A stretch of DNA of 64,000 nt from an uncultured Pseudomonadota bacterium (GCA_945952465.1 CAMFIB010000001.1:1426001-1490000), one strand, 5' to 3'. Shown: positions 34,762 to 43,136, counted from the first letter of the stretch. The notes: a model not told the origin generated them from the sequence alone. A program made the numbers and translations.

Positions 34762-35751
34762 CTACTGCACGACCGACGAGCCCGGCGGCAGCTCGCTGCG
34801 GCCGGCGAAGATCTGCGCCGCATCCACTGCGTCGAAGCGGTACTGGCGGCCGCAGAACTCGCAGCCCACCTCGATGTGGCCGCGCTCCTCAAGAATGCTT
34901 TCAGCCTCCTCCACACCCAGCCCGCGGATCATGCCGCGCACCCGCTCGGCGCTGCAGCTGCAATGGAAGCGCGGGCCGTCGGCCCCGTCCAGCGTCTGCA
35001 GGCGCTGCACCTTTTCCTGCCAGAACAGGCGCCGCAGGATGGTGTCGACGTCGAGCGTCAGCAGTTCCTCGCGCTTCAGGCTGGCGGCCAGCAGCGAGAT
35101 GCGGTTGTAGTCCTCGTCGTGGCCGATCTGGTCTTCGTTGGCGCGGCTGACCATGCTGCCGGCCAGATTGCCCTCGCCCTCCACAGGCAGCCGCTGGATC
35201 AGCAGGCCGGCCGCCACCTTGTCGTCGGCGGCCAGCACCAGCGTGGTGTCGAGCTGTTCGCTCTGCAGCATGTAGTGGCCCAGCACGTCGCTCAGGCGCT
35301 CCAGCTTCTCGCGCTGGTCGCCGTACAGCGGCACCATGCTCTGGTAGGGCTGCTGGCCGGGGAAGCGGGTCTTGGGGTCCAGCGTGATCGTGCAACGGCC
35401 CTGGTTGTGCACGTTGAGCATCTCGCTCAACGAGGCAGCTTCTGCCACCTCGCCCACCACCTTGGCGGTGGCGCGCAGCGCGAGGTCGTGCTGCACCTCG
35501 ACCACCGCCAGCTTCACCGGGCCGTCGCCGAAGACCTGCAGCACCAGCGCGCCGTTGAACTTGATGCTGGCCTGCATCAGCGTGGCGGCGGCCGTCATCT
35601 CGCCCAGCAAGTCGCGCACCGCCTCCGGGTAGACGTTGGCGCCATCTTCGCCGGCACGGCGTCGCAGGATCTCCTGCCACGCGTCGGTCAGGCGCACGAC
35701 CATGCCGCGAACCGGCAGGCCTTCGAAAAGAAACTTGTGCAATTCAGCCAT
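34762..35751 (-). CDS. hslO: Redox-regulated chaperone Hsp33
   Basis: 329 residues from the ATG at 35751. Hsp33 is a cytoplasmic holdase activated by oxidation of a zinc centre. The zinc cysteines appear as CSCS and CEFCG (CxC...CxxC) near residues 265-305. Start uncertain: an earlier in-frame ATG at 35787 overlaps the upstream hexapeptide gene (TGATG) and would add 12 residues; the homologous-looking N-terminus is MAELHKFLFEGLPVRG, so 35751 was preferred. It ends one base after the convergent NadR-like kinase gene. Confidence 0.93.
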   Translation of the reverse strand: MAELHKFLFEGLPVRGMVVRLTDAWQEILRRRAGEDGANVYPEAVRDLLGEMTAAATLMQASIKFNGALVLQVFGDGPVKLAVVEVQHDLALRATAKVVGEVAEAASLSEMLNVHNQGRCTITLDPKTRFPGQQPYQSMVPLYGDQREKLERLSDVLGHYMLQSEQLDTTLVLAADDKVAAGLLIQRLPVEGEGNLAGSMVSRANEDQIGHDEDYNRISLLAASLKREELLTLDVDTILRRLFWQEKVQRLQTLDGADGPRFHCSCSAERVRGMIRGLGVEEAESILEERGHIEVGCEFCGRQYRFDAVDAAQIFAGRSELPPGSSVVQ

Positions 35752-35783
35752 CATGCTGCGGCGTGCGGCGCCGCGCTCTCCCA

Positions 35784-36308
35784 TCAACTCAGCTTGTTCA
35801 GGCCCGCGCGAAAGCGGCGGGCATTCTCGACGTAGTGGCGCGCACTCCCGCGCAGGCCGTCCATCTGCTCCGGCGTGAGCTGGCGCACGGCCTTGGCCGG
35901 GCTGCCGATGATCATCGAGCCGTCGGGGAATTCCTTGCCTTCGGTCACCAGCGCGCCGGCGCCGACCAGGCAGTTCCGGCCGATCTTCGCGCCGTTCAGC
36001 ACCACCGCGCCAATGCCGATCAGCGACTCGTCACCGATCGTGCAGCCGTGCAGCATCACCTGGTGGCCCACCGTCACGTGGTCGCCCACCACCACCGGCT
36101 TGCCCTCGTCGGCGTGGATCACCGACAGGTCCTGGATGTTGCTGCCGCGCCCGATGGAAATGGATTCGGTGTCGCCCCGAATCACCGCGCCGAACCAGAC
36201 GCTGGCCTCCTCGGCCAACTTCACCCGGCCCATCACCTGTGCGCTGTCGGCCACCCAGGCCGATGCGGCCATGTCCGGCGCAACGCCGTCGAGTTCGTAG
36301 ACTGCCAT
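35784..36308 (-). CDS. Gamma-carbonic-anhydrase-like hexapeptide-repeat protein
   Basis: 174 residues. A left-handed beta-helix built of hexapeptide repeats (IGRGSNIQDLSVIHAD, VGDHVTVGHQVMLHGC, IGIGAVVLNGAKIG). The histidines of VIHAD and GHQVMLHG match the metal-binding set of the gamma-class carbonic anhydrase/PaaY/YrdA group. The true activity is often unclear in this group. The ATG at 36308 has TACAAT six bases upstream and no ribosome-binding site. It is followed by hslO. Confidence 0.88.
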   Translation of the reverse strand: MAVYELDGVAPDMAASAWVADSAQVMGRVKLAEEASVWFGAVIRGDTESISIGRGSNIQDLSVIHADEGKPVVVGDHVTVGHQVMLHGCTIGDESLIGIGAVVLNGAKIGRNCLVGAGALVTEGKEFPDGSMIIGSPAKAVRQLTPEQMDGLRGSARHYVENARRFRAGLNKLS

Positions 36309-36314
36309 GCACCG

Positions 36315-36320
36315 ATTGTA
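36315..36320 (-). promoter_or_regulatory. -10-like hexamer TACAAT before the hexapeptide gene
   Basis: TACAAT on the minus strand ends 6 bases before the ATG, giving a predicted leaderless transcript. Confidence 0.5.
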
Positions 36321-36369
36321 GGGAGCGTGCCATGGCCGCGCCGCCGCCAGTGGGACAATCGCAGGCGCC

Positions 36370-37176
36370 ATGTCCGCCACCGAACTGCGCCACGCCGCGC
36401 TGCAGGCGCTCCAGACCGCCGATCCAGAACAAAAATCGGCTCTTGTCAGCGCCATTGCTGGCTCTATAGCTACTATTTCAATAGCAAAAGACGCCCCGCT
36501 GGCAGCCACCGACCTGCCCGGCCGACCGGCCCGCCCCTTGCTCATTGCACCCGCCGACGTGCCCAGGCGCTCGCCCTTCACCCCCGAAGGCCTGGCCGCG
36601 CTGGTGCACGCCATCGCGCACATCGAGTTCAACGCCATCAACCTCGCGCTCGACGCGATCTGGCGTTTCCCCGGCCTGCCCGATGCCTACTACCTCGACT
36701 GGCTCTCGGTGGCCGGTGAAGAAGCCCTGCATTTCCGCCTGCTCGCCGAACAGCTCGACCGGCTCGGCCACGCCTACGGCGACTTCGAGGCGCATGACGG
36801 CCTGTGGACCATGTGCGAGCGCACCGCGCACGACGTGGTAGCCCGCATGGCGCTGGTGCCGCGCACGCTGGAGGCGCGCGGCCTGGACGCCTCGCCGCAG
36901 ATCCAGGCCCGGCTGCGCAAGGTCGGCACGCCCGAGGCGCTGCGCACCGTGGGCATCCTCGACATCATCCTGCGCGACGAGGTGGGCCATGTGGCCATTG
37001 GCAACCACTGGTACCGCTGGCTCTGCGGGCGCGACGGGCTGGACCCTGTTGCCCACTGGCGCGAGCTGGCGGTGCGCCATGCCGCCCCCCGGCCCCGCCC
37101 GCCGCTCAACCACGAGGCCCGGCGCCGCGCCGGCTTCACCGACGCGGAAATCGCCGAGATGCTGGCCACCGGCTGA
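36370..37176 (+). CDS. DUF455 family ferritin-like protein
   Basis: 268 residues. The helices AHIEFNAINLALDAIWRF, VAGEEALHFRLLAEQL and RDEVGHVAIGNHWYRW carry the Glu/His pattern of a ferritin-like di-iron four-helix bundle, as known for DUF455. Function unknown; some relatives lie near tRNA-modification genes. Residues about 18-40 (EQKSALVSAIAGSIATISIA) are encoded by the 70-bp repeat, before the ferritin-like core. The divergent hexapeptide gene starts 61 bases away. A GACAAT hexamer lies 10 bases before the ATG. Confidence 0.82.
   Translation: MSATELRHAALQALQTADPEQKSALVSAIAGSIATISIAKDAPLAATDLPGRPARPLLIAPADVPRRSPFTPEGLAALVHAIAHIEFNAINLALDAIWRFPGLPDAYYLDWLSVAGEEALHFRLLAEQLDRLGHAYGDFEAHDGLWTMCERTAHDVVARMALVPRTLEARGLDASPQIQARLRKVGTPEALRTVGILDIILRDEVGHVAIGNHWYRWLCGRDGLDPVAHWRELAVRHAAPRPRPPLNHEARRRAGFTDAEIAEMLATG
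36424..36490 (+). repeat. 70-bp coding repeat (family 1), copy near the DUF455 N-terminus
   Basis: Reads CCAGAACAAAAATCGGCTCT, TGTCAGCGCCATTGCTGGCT, TAGCTACTATTTCAATAGC. It uses the same reading frame as the gluQ, queG and mutL copies (GAA CAA AAA... GTC AGC GCC). Confidence 0.8.
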
Positions 37177-37202
37177 CGGCCGGCTCCCGTGCGGAGCGGT
37201 CA

Positions 37203-37217
37203 GGCTCAAATTGAGCC
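37203..37217. promoter_or_regulatory. Short palindrome upstream of the EAL-like gene
   Basis: GGCTCAAATTGAGCC has 7-base arms around one base. It lies 55 bases before the EAL-like gene and 27 bases after the DUF455 stop; operator candidate only. Confidence 0.3.
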
Positions 37218-37271
37218 GGAATCCGTGACCAATTCACCGCTTGGCTGTCGCGTTCTGTCTCCAGAATCGGG

Positions 37272-37952
37272 ATGTCCCCCAAAACCCCCCGCATGTTCAG
37301 AACATCCGTCGCCGCCGAGCCCGATCCCGTCGAAGAGGTCGACCGCGAAGCACCCGACCCGCAGTCGGCCTTCGCGCGCCAGGCCATCGTCGATGCGGAC
37401 CGGAACGTGTTCGGCTACGAGCTGCTGCACCGCAACCGCCCGGGCGACATGCACACCTTTGCCATCGACACCGCCCTGCTGCTGCACGCCGGTGGCCGTG
37501 GCGCCCCTTCCGGCGATGCGGCGGTGTTCCTCAACTGCACGCACGACGTGCCGTGGGCGAGCCGGTTCGACCTGATCGACCCCACGCGCGTGGTGCTGCA
37601 GGTGCCGCCGCTGCCCCTGCAGTTGCTGCCCGACATGCCGGCCCGCACCCGCGCATTGGCCGACCTGCAGCGCCGCGGCTTCCGCCTGGCCGTCAACCAC
37701 ACGGCGCTCACGCCGGCCTACGCCGCCTGGCTGCCCCTGGCGTCGTTCATCAAGCTCGACCTGCTCTCGCTGGAACACAGCGTGTTCGAGCGCTTCGCCT
37801 GTGCCGCGCAAACCTACTCCGCCGCCCGCCTCATTGCGGAAAAGGTCGAAACCGCCCAGCAGTTCGACCAGGTCGTCGCCTATGGCATCGACCTGTTCCA
37901 GGGCGGCTGGCTGGGCACGCCGGAACGGCTCAGATTGGGGCGCGCAGGGTAA
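37272..37952 (+). CDS. Stand-alone degenerate EAL-like domain protein
   Basis: 226 residues. ARQAIVDADRNVFGYELLHR is the opening of the EAL half of EAL-HDOD (YuxH-type) proteins, followed by VFLNCTHDV, FIKLDLLSLEHS and LIAEKVETAQQF, and it ends with the GIDLFQGGWLG strand. The HDOD half that usually follows is absent; a stop comes directly after the EAL unit. The canonical EAL triad is replaced by YELL and the paired catalytic acids are incomplete, so cyclic-di-GMP hydrolysis is doubtful. It may bind a nucleotide or a partner. The start is ATG 37272; ATG 37293 is possible. Confidence 0.65.
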   Translation: MSPKTPRMFRTSVAAEPDPVEEVDREAPDPQSAFARQAIVDADRNVFGYELLHRNRPGDMHTFAIDTALLLHAGGRGAPSGDAAVFLNCTHDVPWASRFDLIDPTRVVLQVPPLPLQLLPDMPARTRALADLQRRGFRLAVNHTALTPAYAAWLPLASFIKLDLLSLEHSVFERFACAAQTYSAARLIAEKVETAQQFDQVVAYGIDLFQGGWLGTPERLRLGRAG

Positions 37953-37971
37953 ACGGGCGCCGCACGCCGGC

Positions 37972-38877
37972 CTAACCGCGCGGGTGGTGCGCGGCGTGCA
38001 GCGACTTCAGCCGCTCCCGTGCAACGTGGGTGTAGATCGTTGTCGTGGAGATGTCGGCATGGCCCAGCAGCATCTGCACCGCCCGCAGGTCGGCCCCGTG
38101 GTTCAGCAGGTGCGTGGCAAAGGCGTGGCGCAGCGTGTGCGGCGACAGCGGCGCGGTGATGCCGGCCCTGGCCGACATGCGCTTGACCGTCACCCAGAAC
38201 ATCGTTCGCGTCATGGCGGTGCCGGGCGTGCGGCCGGCCCGCGTGACGAACAGGTCTTCCGTCGTCCGGCCGCGCAGCAGCGCCGGCCGCGCTTCGGCGA
38301 GGTAGCGCTGCAACCAGTCGCGCGCCACCTCGCCAAACGGCACCAGCCGCTCCTTGTTGCCCTTGCCGGTGACGCGCAGCACCCCTTCGTTGAGGCCCAC
38401 GTGAAAGGTCTTCAGCCCCACCAGCTCGCTGACCCGCAGGCCGCTGGCGTACATCAGCTCGATCATCGTGCGGTCGCGCAGGCCCAGCGGTGTGGCCGTG
38501 TCCGGCGCGGCCAGCAGGGCTTCCACCTGGGCTTCCGTCAGCGTCTTGGGCACCCGCAGCGGCTGCTTGGCCGGCTGCAGCTTCAGCGTGGGGTCTTGCT
38601 GGATGCGGCGCTCGCGCAGGCCCCAGCGGTAGAAGCGCTTCAGCACCGTCAGCCGCCGGTTGGCCGAGGTGGCGCGGGTGCTGGCGTGGCGGGCCGCGAA
38701 ATAGGCCTGCAGATCGGCTTCTTCGGCCTGCAGCAGCGCACGCCCATGCTCGTCGTGCAGCCACTGCGCGAACAGCGTCAGGTCGCGCCGGTAGGCGGCC
38801 AGCGTGTTCTTCGCCAGCCCCTCTTCCAGCCACAGCGCGTCGATGAAGGCGTCGACCGACGCCAGGCTGTTGTCCAC
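37972..38877 (-). CDS. xerD: Site-specific tyrosine recombinase XerD
   Basis: 301 residues. Resolves chromosome dimers at dif together with XerC and FtsK. The N-terminal SAM-like core-binding domain (IDALWLEEGLAKNTLAAYRR) and the C-terminal catalytic domain carry the expected residues: Arg in ASGLRVSELVGL, HTLRHAFATHLL (H-x-x-R), and LGHADISTTTIYTH (His and the nucleophilic Tyr). The GTG at 38877 gives the usual length; the open frame upstream overlaps the TctC gene. No integron or phage genes are nearby, so it is the housekeeping enzyme. Confidence 0.93.
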   Translation of the reverse strand: MDNSLASVDAFIDALWLEEGLAKNTLAAYRRDLTLFAQWLHDEHGRALLQAEEADLQAYFAARHASTRATSANRRLTVLKRFYRWGLRERRIQQDPTLKLQPAKQPLRVPKTLTEAQVEALLAAPDTATPLGLRDRTMIELMYASGLRVSELVGLKTFHVGLNEGVLRVTGKGNKERLVPFGEVARDWLQRYLAEARPALLRGRTTEDLFVTRAGRTPGTAMTRTMFWVTVKRMSARAGITAPLSPHTLRHAFATHLLNHGADLRAVQMLLGHADISTTTIYTHVARERLKSLHAAHHPRG

Positions 38878-38899
38878 GCGCGCGGCTGCTCCCGGGGCC

Positions 38900-39880
38900 T
38901 CAGTCGAGCGTGAGCTTGGCGCTCTGCACGACCTTCTTGTAGACCTCGTACTCGGCCGCGATCTGCGCCGAGAACTCGGCCGGCGAATTGCCGACGATGA
39001 TGGAGCCGCTGTCCTCGATGCGCTTGCGCACCGCCGGGTCTTCCAGCACCTTGCGCACGCCGGCATTCACCTTGTCGACCACGTCCTTCGGCAGGCCCTT
39101 GGGGCCCAGAATGCCGTAGTACGCCATGCGGTTCACCGGCTCCAGGCCCAGTTCCTTGAAGGTGGGCACGTCGGGTAGCACGGCCAGCCGCGTGGGCGCC
39201 GCCACGGCGATGGCGACCAGCCGCCCCTGCTTGATGAACTGCAACGCCGACGGCAGGTTGTCGAAGATGATGGGCACCTGGCCAGCCACCGTGTCGTTCA
39301 GCGCCGGGCCGGCGCCGCGGTACGGGATGTGCGTGATGAAGGTGTGCGTCAGGCTCTTGAACAGCTCGGTCTGCAGATGGCCGATGCCGCCGGTGCCCGA
39401 CGACGCATAGGAGTACTTGCCCGGCGATTTCTTGATTTCGGCGATGAACTCCTTGTAGTTCTTCGCCGGAAAGCTGGGGTGCACCGCGATCACGTTGGGC
39501 GTGGCCGCCACGTTGATGATGGGTGTGAAGTCGGTGATCGGGTTGTAGGCGATCTTGCTGTTGATGGCCGGGTTGGCCGCCGTGGTGGACACCGTGGCGA
39601 TGCCCAGTGAATAACCGTCGGGCGCGGCGCGCGCGGTTTCGGTGGCGCCCACCACACCGCCGCCGCCGGCCTTGTTGTCGACCACCACCGGCTGGCCCAG
39701 CAGCTTGCCCAGCGGGTCGGCCACCACGCGCGCCACCAGGTCGGTGGTGCCGCCCGGCGCGAACGGCACCTGCAGCTTGACGGGCTTGCTCGGGTAGGTG
39801 TCGGCGAAGGCGGCGCCGGACAGCAGCGCCAGCGGCACCAGGGTGGAGGCGGTCAGCCAGTGACGGCGTTGGAATGGCAT
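38900..39880 (-). CDS. TctC/Bug-family extracytoplasmic solute receptor
   Basis: 326 residues. A signal peptide (cleavage after AFA, about residue 26) is followed by the Bug-family block YPSKPVKLQVPFAPGGTTDLVARVV and the closing segment DVVDKVNAGVRKVL. A periplasmic Venus-flytrap receptor for a carboxylate; the ligand is not predictable. No tctA/tctB membrane genes are adjacent, so it is one of the orphan receptors typical of Burkholderiales. A GGAGAA Shine-Dalgarno fixes the ATG at 39880. It diverges from the AEC permease gene. Confidence 0.9.
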   Translation of the reverse strand: MPFQRRHWLTASTLVPLALLSGAAFADTYPSKPVKLQVPFAPGGTTDLVARVVADPLGKLLGQPVVVDNKAGGGGVVGATETARAAPDGYSLGIATVSTTAANPAINSKIAYNPITDFTPIINVAATPNVIAVHPSFPAKNYKEFIAEIKKSPGKYSYASSGTGGIGHLQTELFKSLTHTFITHIPYRGAGPALNDTVAGQVPIIFDNLPSALQFIKQGRLVAIAVAAPTRLAVLPDVPTFKELGLEPVNRMAYYGILGPKGLPKDVVDKVNAGVRKVLEDPAVRKRIEDSGSIIVGNSPAEFSAQIAAEYEVYKKVVQSAKLTLD

Positions 39881-40049
39881 GGCGGAATTCTCCTTCGGAT
39901 GGGCAACGCAGGGTTCGACAAGGGTCTCGGCCATCGTAAGGGCTGCCGCCGCAGGCCGCGTGCGGGTCATCCCCGAAGCCGTGTCGCGCGATTGTCAGCA
40001 AAGCACCCCAAGCCCCGTTGGCAGCAAGGAAACCGCATCCGGCAGGCGC

Positions 40050-40055
40050 TATTCT
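40050..40055 (+). promoter_or_regulatory. -10-like hexamer TATTCT before the AEC permease
   Basis: TATTCT ends 6 bases before the GTG start at 40062. No Shine-Dalgarno is present. Confidence 0.4.
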
Positions 40056-40061
40056 CGGCTG

Positions 40062-40961
40062 GTGAATTACGCCCAGCTGCTGTTCCCCGACTTCTCCCTC
40101 ATCGTCTGCGGCTTTCTGGTCTGCCGCTACACCGCGTTGAACCGCACCGTCTGGGTGCAGGTGGAAAGCCTGGTGTACTACTTCCTGTTCCCGGTGCTGC
40201 TGTTCCATTCCATCGTGCGCTCGCCGCTGGACCTGGGCGCCGCGTCGGGCCTGATCGCCTCGGGGCTGGCGGTGATCGCCGCCGGCATAGCGCTCAGCTA
40301 TGCGCTGGCGTGGCTGCCGGGGGTGAACGCACGCGACCACGCCTCGGCGGCGCAGGTGTCGTTCCGCTTCAACTCGTTCATCGCGCTGGCCATCACCGAG
40401 CGGCTGGCCGGCCCGCCGGGCCTGCTGCTGATCGCGGTGCTGATCGGCGTCTGCGTGCCGCTGTGCAACGTGGCGGCGGTGTGGCCGATGGCGCGGCACT
40501 CGGGCAAGGGGTTCATCGGCGAGCTGGCGCGCAACCCGCTCATTCTGGCCACGCTGACCGGGCTGGTTGCCAACCTGGCCGGCTTCCGCATTCCCGAATG
40601 GGCGGAGCCCACCGTGAGCCGCATCGGCGCCGCCTCGCTGGCGCTGGGCCTGATGGCGGCCGGCGCCGGCATGCAGATCGGCCAGCTTGGCGCGGCGAAG
40701 ACGGTGGCCGTTGGCGTGCTGGCGATCCGCCACCTGCTGTTGCCGATGGTGGCCTGGACCATGGTGCGGCTGTTCGCGCTGGACGCGATGCAGGCCACCG
40801 TGCTGTTCGCCTTCAGCGCGCTGCCCACCGCCTCGAGCTGCTACGTGCTGGCGGCCCGCATGGGCTACAACGGGCCGTTCGTGGCCGCGCTGGTGACCGC
40901 CTCGACGCTGCTGGGCATGCTGAGCCTGCCGCTGGCGCTGGGGGTGCTGCGCGCCCTGTGA
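40062..40961 (+). CDS. AEC-family transporter (auxin-efflux-carrier-like)
   Basis: 299 residues, about ten hydrophobic helices in two halves. The N-terminus (LLFPDFSLIVCGFLVCRY), VESLVYYFLFPVLLFHSIV and the C-terminal ALPTASSCYVLAARMGYN are typical of bacterial AEC permeases, which export or take up small carboxylates. The substrate is unknown. The GTG at 40062 was chosen by the TATTCT hexamer and the family N-terminus; the open frame extends upstream but lacks membrane helices. It is convergent with the anti-sigma gene. Confidence 0.85.
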   Translation: MNYAQLLFPDFSLIVCGFLVCRYTALNRTVWVQVESLVYYFLFPVLLFHSIVRSPLDLGAASGLIASGLAVIAAGIALSYALAWLPGVNARDHASAAQVSFRFNSFIALAITERLAGPPGLLLIAVLIGVCVPLCNVAAVWPMARHSGKGFIGELARNPLILATLTGLVANLAGFRIPEWAEPTVSRIGAASLALGLMAAGAGMQIGQLGAAKTVAVGVLAIRHLLLPMVAWTMVRLFALDAMQATVLFAFSALPTASSCYVLAARMGYNGPFVAALVTASTLLGMLSLPLALGVLRAL

Positions 40962-40964
40962 ACG

Positions 40965-40982
40965 CGCCGCCTGCGGGCGGCG
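40965..40982. terminator. Hairpin between convergent AEC and anti-sigma genes
   Basis: Stem CGCCGCC/GGCGGCG with a 4-base loop in the 24-base gap between the stops. No T-run, so possibly only a weak bidirectional terminator. Confidence 0.45.
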
Positions 40983-40985
40983 GCC

Positions 40986-41693
40986 TCAGGTGACCGGCAC
41001 CGCGCGGCCGATGAACTGGATAGGCCCGGTGGGCTTGCCGGTGGGCGAGCCGCCCGGCGGCTCCAGCGTGAGTTCGAACAACTGGTTGGGCTGCACCGGC
41101 GGCAACTGGCCGGGCGCGATGTCGACCCGCTGGCCCGGCCGCACCAGGCCCAGCGAGAGCGGTGCGCTCCAGCCGTCGGCCTTGGTCCAGAACTGCAACG
41201 CCTTGCCGTCCGGCAGCGCCGCCACACCCAGGGGCACCAGCGACAGCGCCTTGCGCGCGTCGGCCTGGATGACCCAGCCCGGCGCCTTGTCCTGCGGCGC
41301 GACCAGCACCACGAGGTACTGCGGCCCGGGCTGCGGCAGGCCGTGCTGGCGCACCAGCACGGCGGCGAGGATGGCGGCGGTGGCAAAACCGGTGAGCGTC
41401 AGGCCACGCCACAGCGCGAGGTTGCGCCACCAGCCGCCCTGCGCCGGCGGCGTGTTCGTTTCAGCCGCGCTGAGGCTGGCGGTCACGCGCTGCCACAGCG
41501 CGTCGGGCAGCGGCAACGGCTCCACCGCGCCGGTCAAAGGCTCCAGCCGCGCTTCCCAGTCGGCCACCGCGGCCATCAGCACCGGCTCGTGCGGCAGGCG
41601 GCGCTCGACGTCGCGGCGCGCGTCGGCGCCCAGCGTGCCCAGCACGTATTCGCCGGCCAGGCCGTCGAGGTCGTCGTGCTCGGCGGGCGTCAT
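40986..41693 (-). CDS. Membrane anti-sigma factor (RskA-like)
   Basis: 235 residues. The N-terminal cytoplasmic anti-sigma domain (LDGLAGEYVLGTLGADARRDVERRL) is of the non-zinc RskA type. One transmembrane helix lies at about 94-114 (LTLTGFATAAILAAVLV) and a periplasmic C-terminal RskA domain follows (YLVVLVAPQDKAPGWVIQADA). It sequesters the ECF sigma factor encoded just upstream, with which it overlaps by four bases (ATGA). Release normally needs regulated proteolysis; the trigger is unknown. Confidence 0.88.
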   Translation of the reverse strand: MTPAEHDDLDGLAGEYVLGTLGADARRDVERRLPHEPVLMAAVADWEARLEPLTGAVEPLPLPDALWQRVTASLSAAETNTPPAQGGWWRNLALWRGLTLTGFATAAILAAVLVRQHGLPQPGPQYLVVLVAPQDKAPGWVIQADARKALSLVPLGVAALPDGKALQFWTKADGWSAPLSLGLVRPGQRVDIAPGQLPPVQPNQLFELTLEPPGGSPTGKPTGPIQFIGRAVPVT

Positions 41694-42259
41694 GCCATGC
41701 ACTCCCGCAGCGAGGCCAGGCTGCGGCGGATCCAGGCCTTCACGGTGCCCAGCGGCGCGCCCACGCGCTGGGCGATCTCGCCGTGCGAGCAGCCGTCTAC
41801 ATAGGCGTGCAGCACGCAGTCGCGCCGCGCCGGGTCCAGCCGCTCCAGGCAATTGAGCAGCCGGCTGCGGTCGAGCCGGGCGATCAGCGTGTCGGCGGCG
41901 TCGCGGTGGCGCACCAGCGCATCGCGCTGGTCCATCGCGGAGGTGGTGGCGTCGTCGGCCGGCACCTCGCGGGCGCCGTCGCGCACCGCGTTCAGCGCCA
42001 GATGCCGCACCACGCTGTAGATCCAGCCGCGGCCCGAGCCACGCGCGGGCTCGAAGCTGGCCGCGCGGGTCCAGATGTTCAGGCAGGCGTCGTGCACGAT
42101 GTCCTCGGCGCGGCCGTGGTCGCGCACGATGCGCAGCGCCACCGCCAGCATGCGGCCGCCCTCGCGGGCATAGATCGCCTGCAGCGCGCGGCGGTCGCCA
42201 CGGCCCACCGCGGCCAGTTGGCCGTCGTAGTCGAATGCGGTCGGATCGGATTCTGACAA
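41690..42259 (-). CDS. ECF-type RNA polymerase sigma factor
   Basis: 189 residues. Region 2 (AEDIVHDACLNIWTRAASF, then GSGRGWIYSVVRHLALN) and region 4 (DCVLHAYVDGCSHGEIAQRVG, then GTVKAWIRRSLASLRECM) are present, while regions 1 and 3 are absent, as in ECF sigmas. It pairs with the overlapping RskA-like anti-sigma gene. The DUF3455 lipoprotein gene lies upstream on the same strand and may belong to its regulon, but no shared promoter motif was recognised. Confidence 0.9.
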   Translation of the reverse strand: MSESDPTAFDYDGQLAAVGRGDRRALQAIYAREGGRMLAVALRIVRDHGRAEDIVHDACLNIWTRAASFEPARGSGRGWIYSVVRHLALNAVRDGAREVPADDATTSAMDQRDALVRHRDAADTLIARLDRSRLLNCLERLDPARRDCVLHAYVDGCSHGEIAQRVGAPLGTVKAWIRRSLASLRECMA

Positions 42260-42363
42260 GCTGAACGTGCTCCGGAAGGCGGATCAGGTGGCTGGCGATG
42301 AACCCGGGCACGCGGCCGGGTCCGGCTGTTGGCGTCGATCATAGAGGAGCCACCGCGCGCCAC

Positions 42364-42393
42364 CGTCGGGCCGAAGCCATGTTCGGCCCGACG
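42364..42393 (-). terminator. Strong hairpin downstream of the DUF3455 gene
   Basis: A perfect 12-bp stem, CGTCGGGCCGAA/TTCGGCCCGACG, with a 6-base loop, 7 bases past the DUF3455 stop. No T-run on the minus-strand side. Confidence 0.55.
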
Positions 42394-42400
42394 CGTGGGC

Positions 42401-42946
42401 TTATTGCGCCTTCCAGAAGATGTAGTCGGCCTTGTAGGCCACCGTTTCACGCTGGCCCTTGCCGGCTGGCGTGCACGGGGTGGCCGGTGCGACACCGCCT
42501 TGAAGCGCCACGCGCTGGATGTGGCTGATGCCGGTCATCGCGCCGGAACCGACGGCCGGATTCGCTTTGACGAGCTGATAGGGCAGATTGCCGGCTCCAG
42601 AGGGCGCCACGGCGAGCTGCGTACCGGTCAGCTTGGAGCCATCGGCCGCTTCCCAGGTGGCCGGCGGGCCGTAGTACTTGCCGATGGCCTTGCCGCTGCG
42701 GTCCGACAGCGTGGCGGCCGGGCCGACGAACACCCATTCGGTCACGTCGGCGGCGCCCGCCTTCTCGCGGCATTCGTAGACGATGGTGCCCACGCCCACG
42801 GTCTCCAGCGCCACGCGGTGGCCGGCCGGCACCTTCACGGCGTCGGGCAGGCCGTCCTGGGTGTAGGTCGGGGCTGATGCGCAGGCGGCCAGCAGCGAAA
42901 CGGCGCCGGCCACGGCCAGCACAGAAAGGAAACGGGATTGCGTCAT
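42401..42946 (-). CDS. DUF3455 domain lipoprotein
   Basis: 181 residues. A signal peptide with lipobox LAAC (Cys22) is followed by a DUF3455 domain: VPAGHRVALETVGVGTIVYEC, EWVFVGPAATLSDRSGKAIG, YGPPATWEAADGSKLTG and the closing YKADYIFWKAQ. Function unknown; DUF3455 proteins are secreted and occur in bacteria and fungi. A GGAG Shine-Dalgarno lies 9 bases before the ATG. The leader contains a GGGCGCG/CGCGCCC hairpin at 42976-42993. It could be a target of the nearby ECF sigma factor. Confidence 0.8.
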   Translation of the reverse strand: MTQSRFLSVLAVAGAVSLLAACASAPTYTQDGLPDAVKVPAGHRVALETVGVGTIVYECREKAGAADVTEWVFVGPAATLSDRSGKAIGKYYGPPATWEAADGSKLTGTQLAVAPSGAGNLPYQLVKANPAVGSGAMTGISHIQRVALQGGVAPATPCTPAGKGQRETVAYKADYIFWKAQ

Positions 42947-43121
42947 ATCAAGGATCTCCGGATGTTGAACAAACCGGGCGCGTGTTCGCGCCCAGCCTTC
43001 ACTACCCGGTGCGAGCCCGATTGGATGCACGCGGTTTGGATTTTTGTGTGCAGCCCTTGCGTGACGCGGCCGCACCGAACTGCGGCGTGCAACGGCATGG
43101 CGCCCCAATAACCCTGTTTTC

Positions 43122-43136
43122 TGGCGCAGTTCTTGC
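43122..43136 (+). promoter_or_regulatory. Sigma-54-like -24/-12 promoter upstream of the FNT gene
   Basis: TGGCGCAGTTCTTGC matches the consensus TGGCACGN4TTGC with the GG and GC doublets at exact spacing; two minor mismatches. It lies 72 bases before the FNT ATG. It also overlaps an inverted repeat TGGCGCA/TGCGCCA. Confidence 0.6.

Noticed and set aside
37972..38877. Integron or prophage integrase
   Set aside because: Sequence, length and lack of attached cassettes or phage genes fit housekeeping XerD.
43020..43105. Paired NtrC sites upstream of the FNT gene
   Set aside because: TGCAC and GTGC half-sites are present, but their spacing (for example GCAC-N11-GTGC) does not fit the GCACC-N5-GGTGC dyad.
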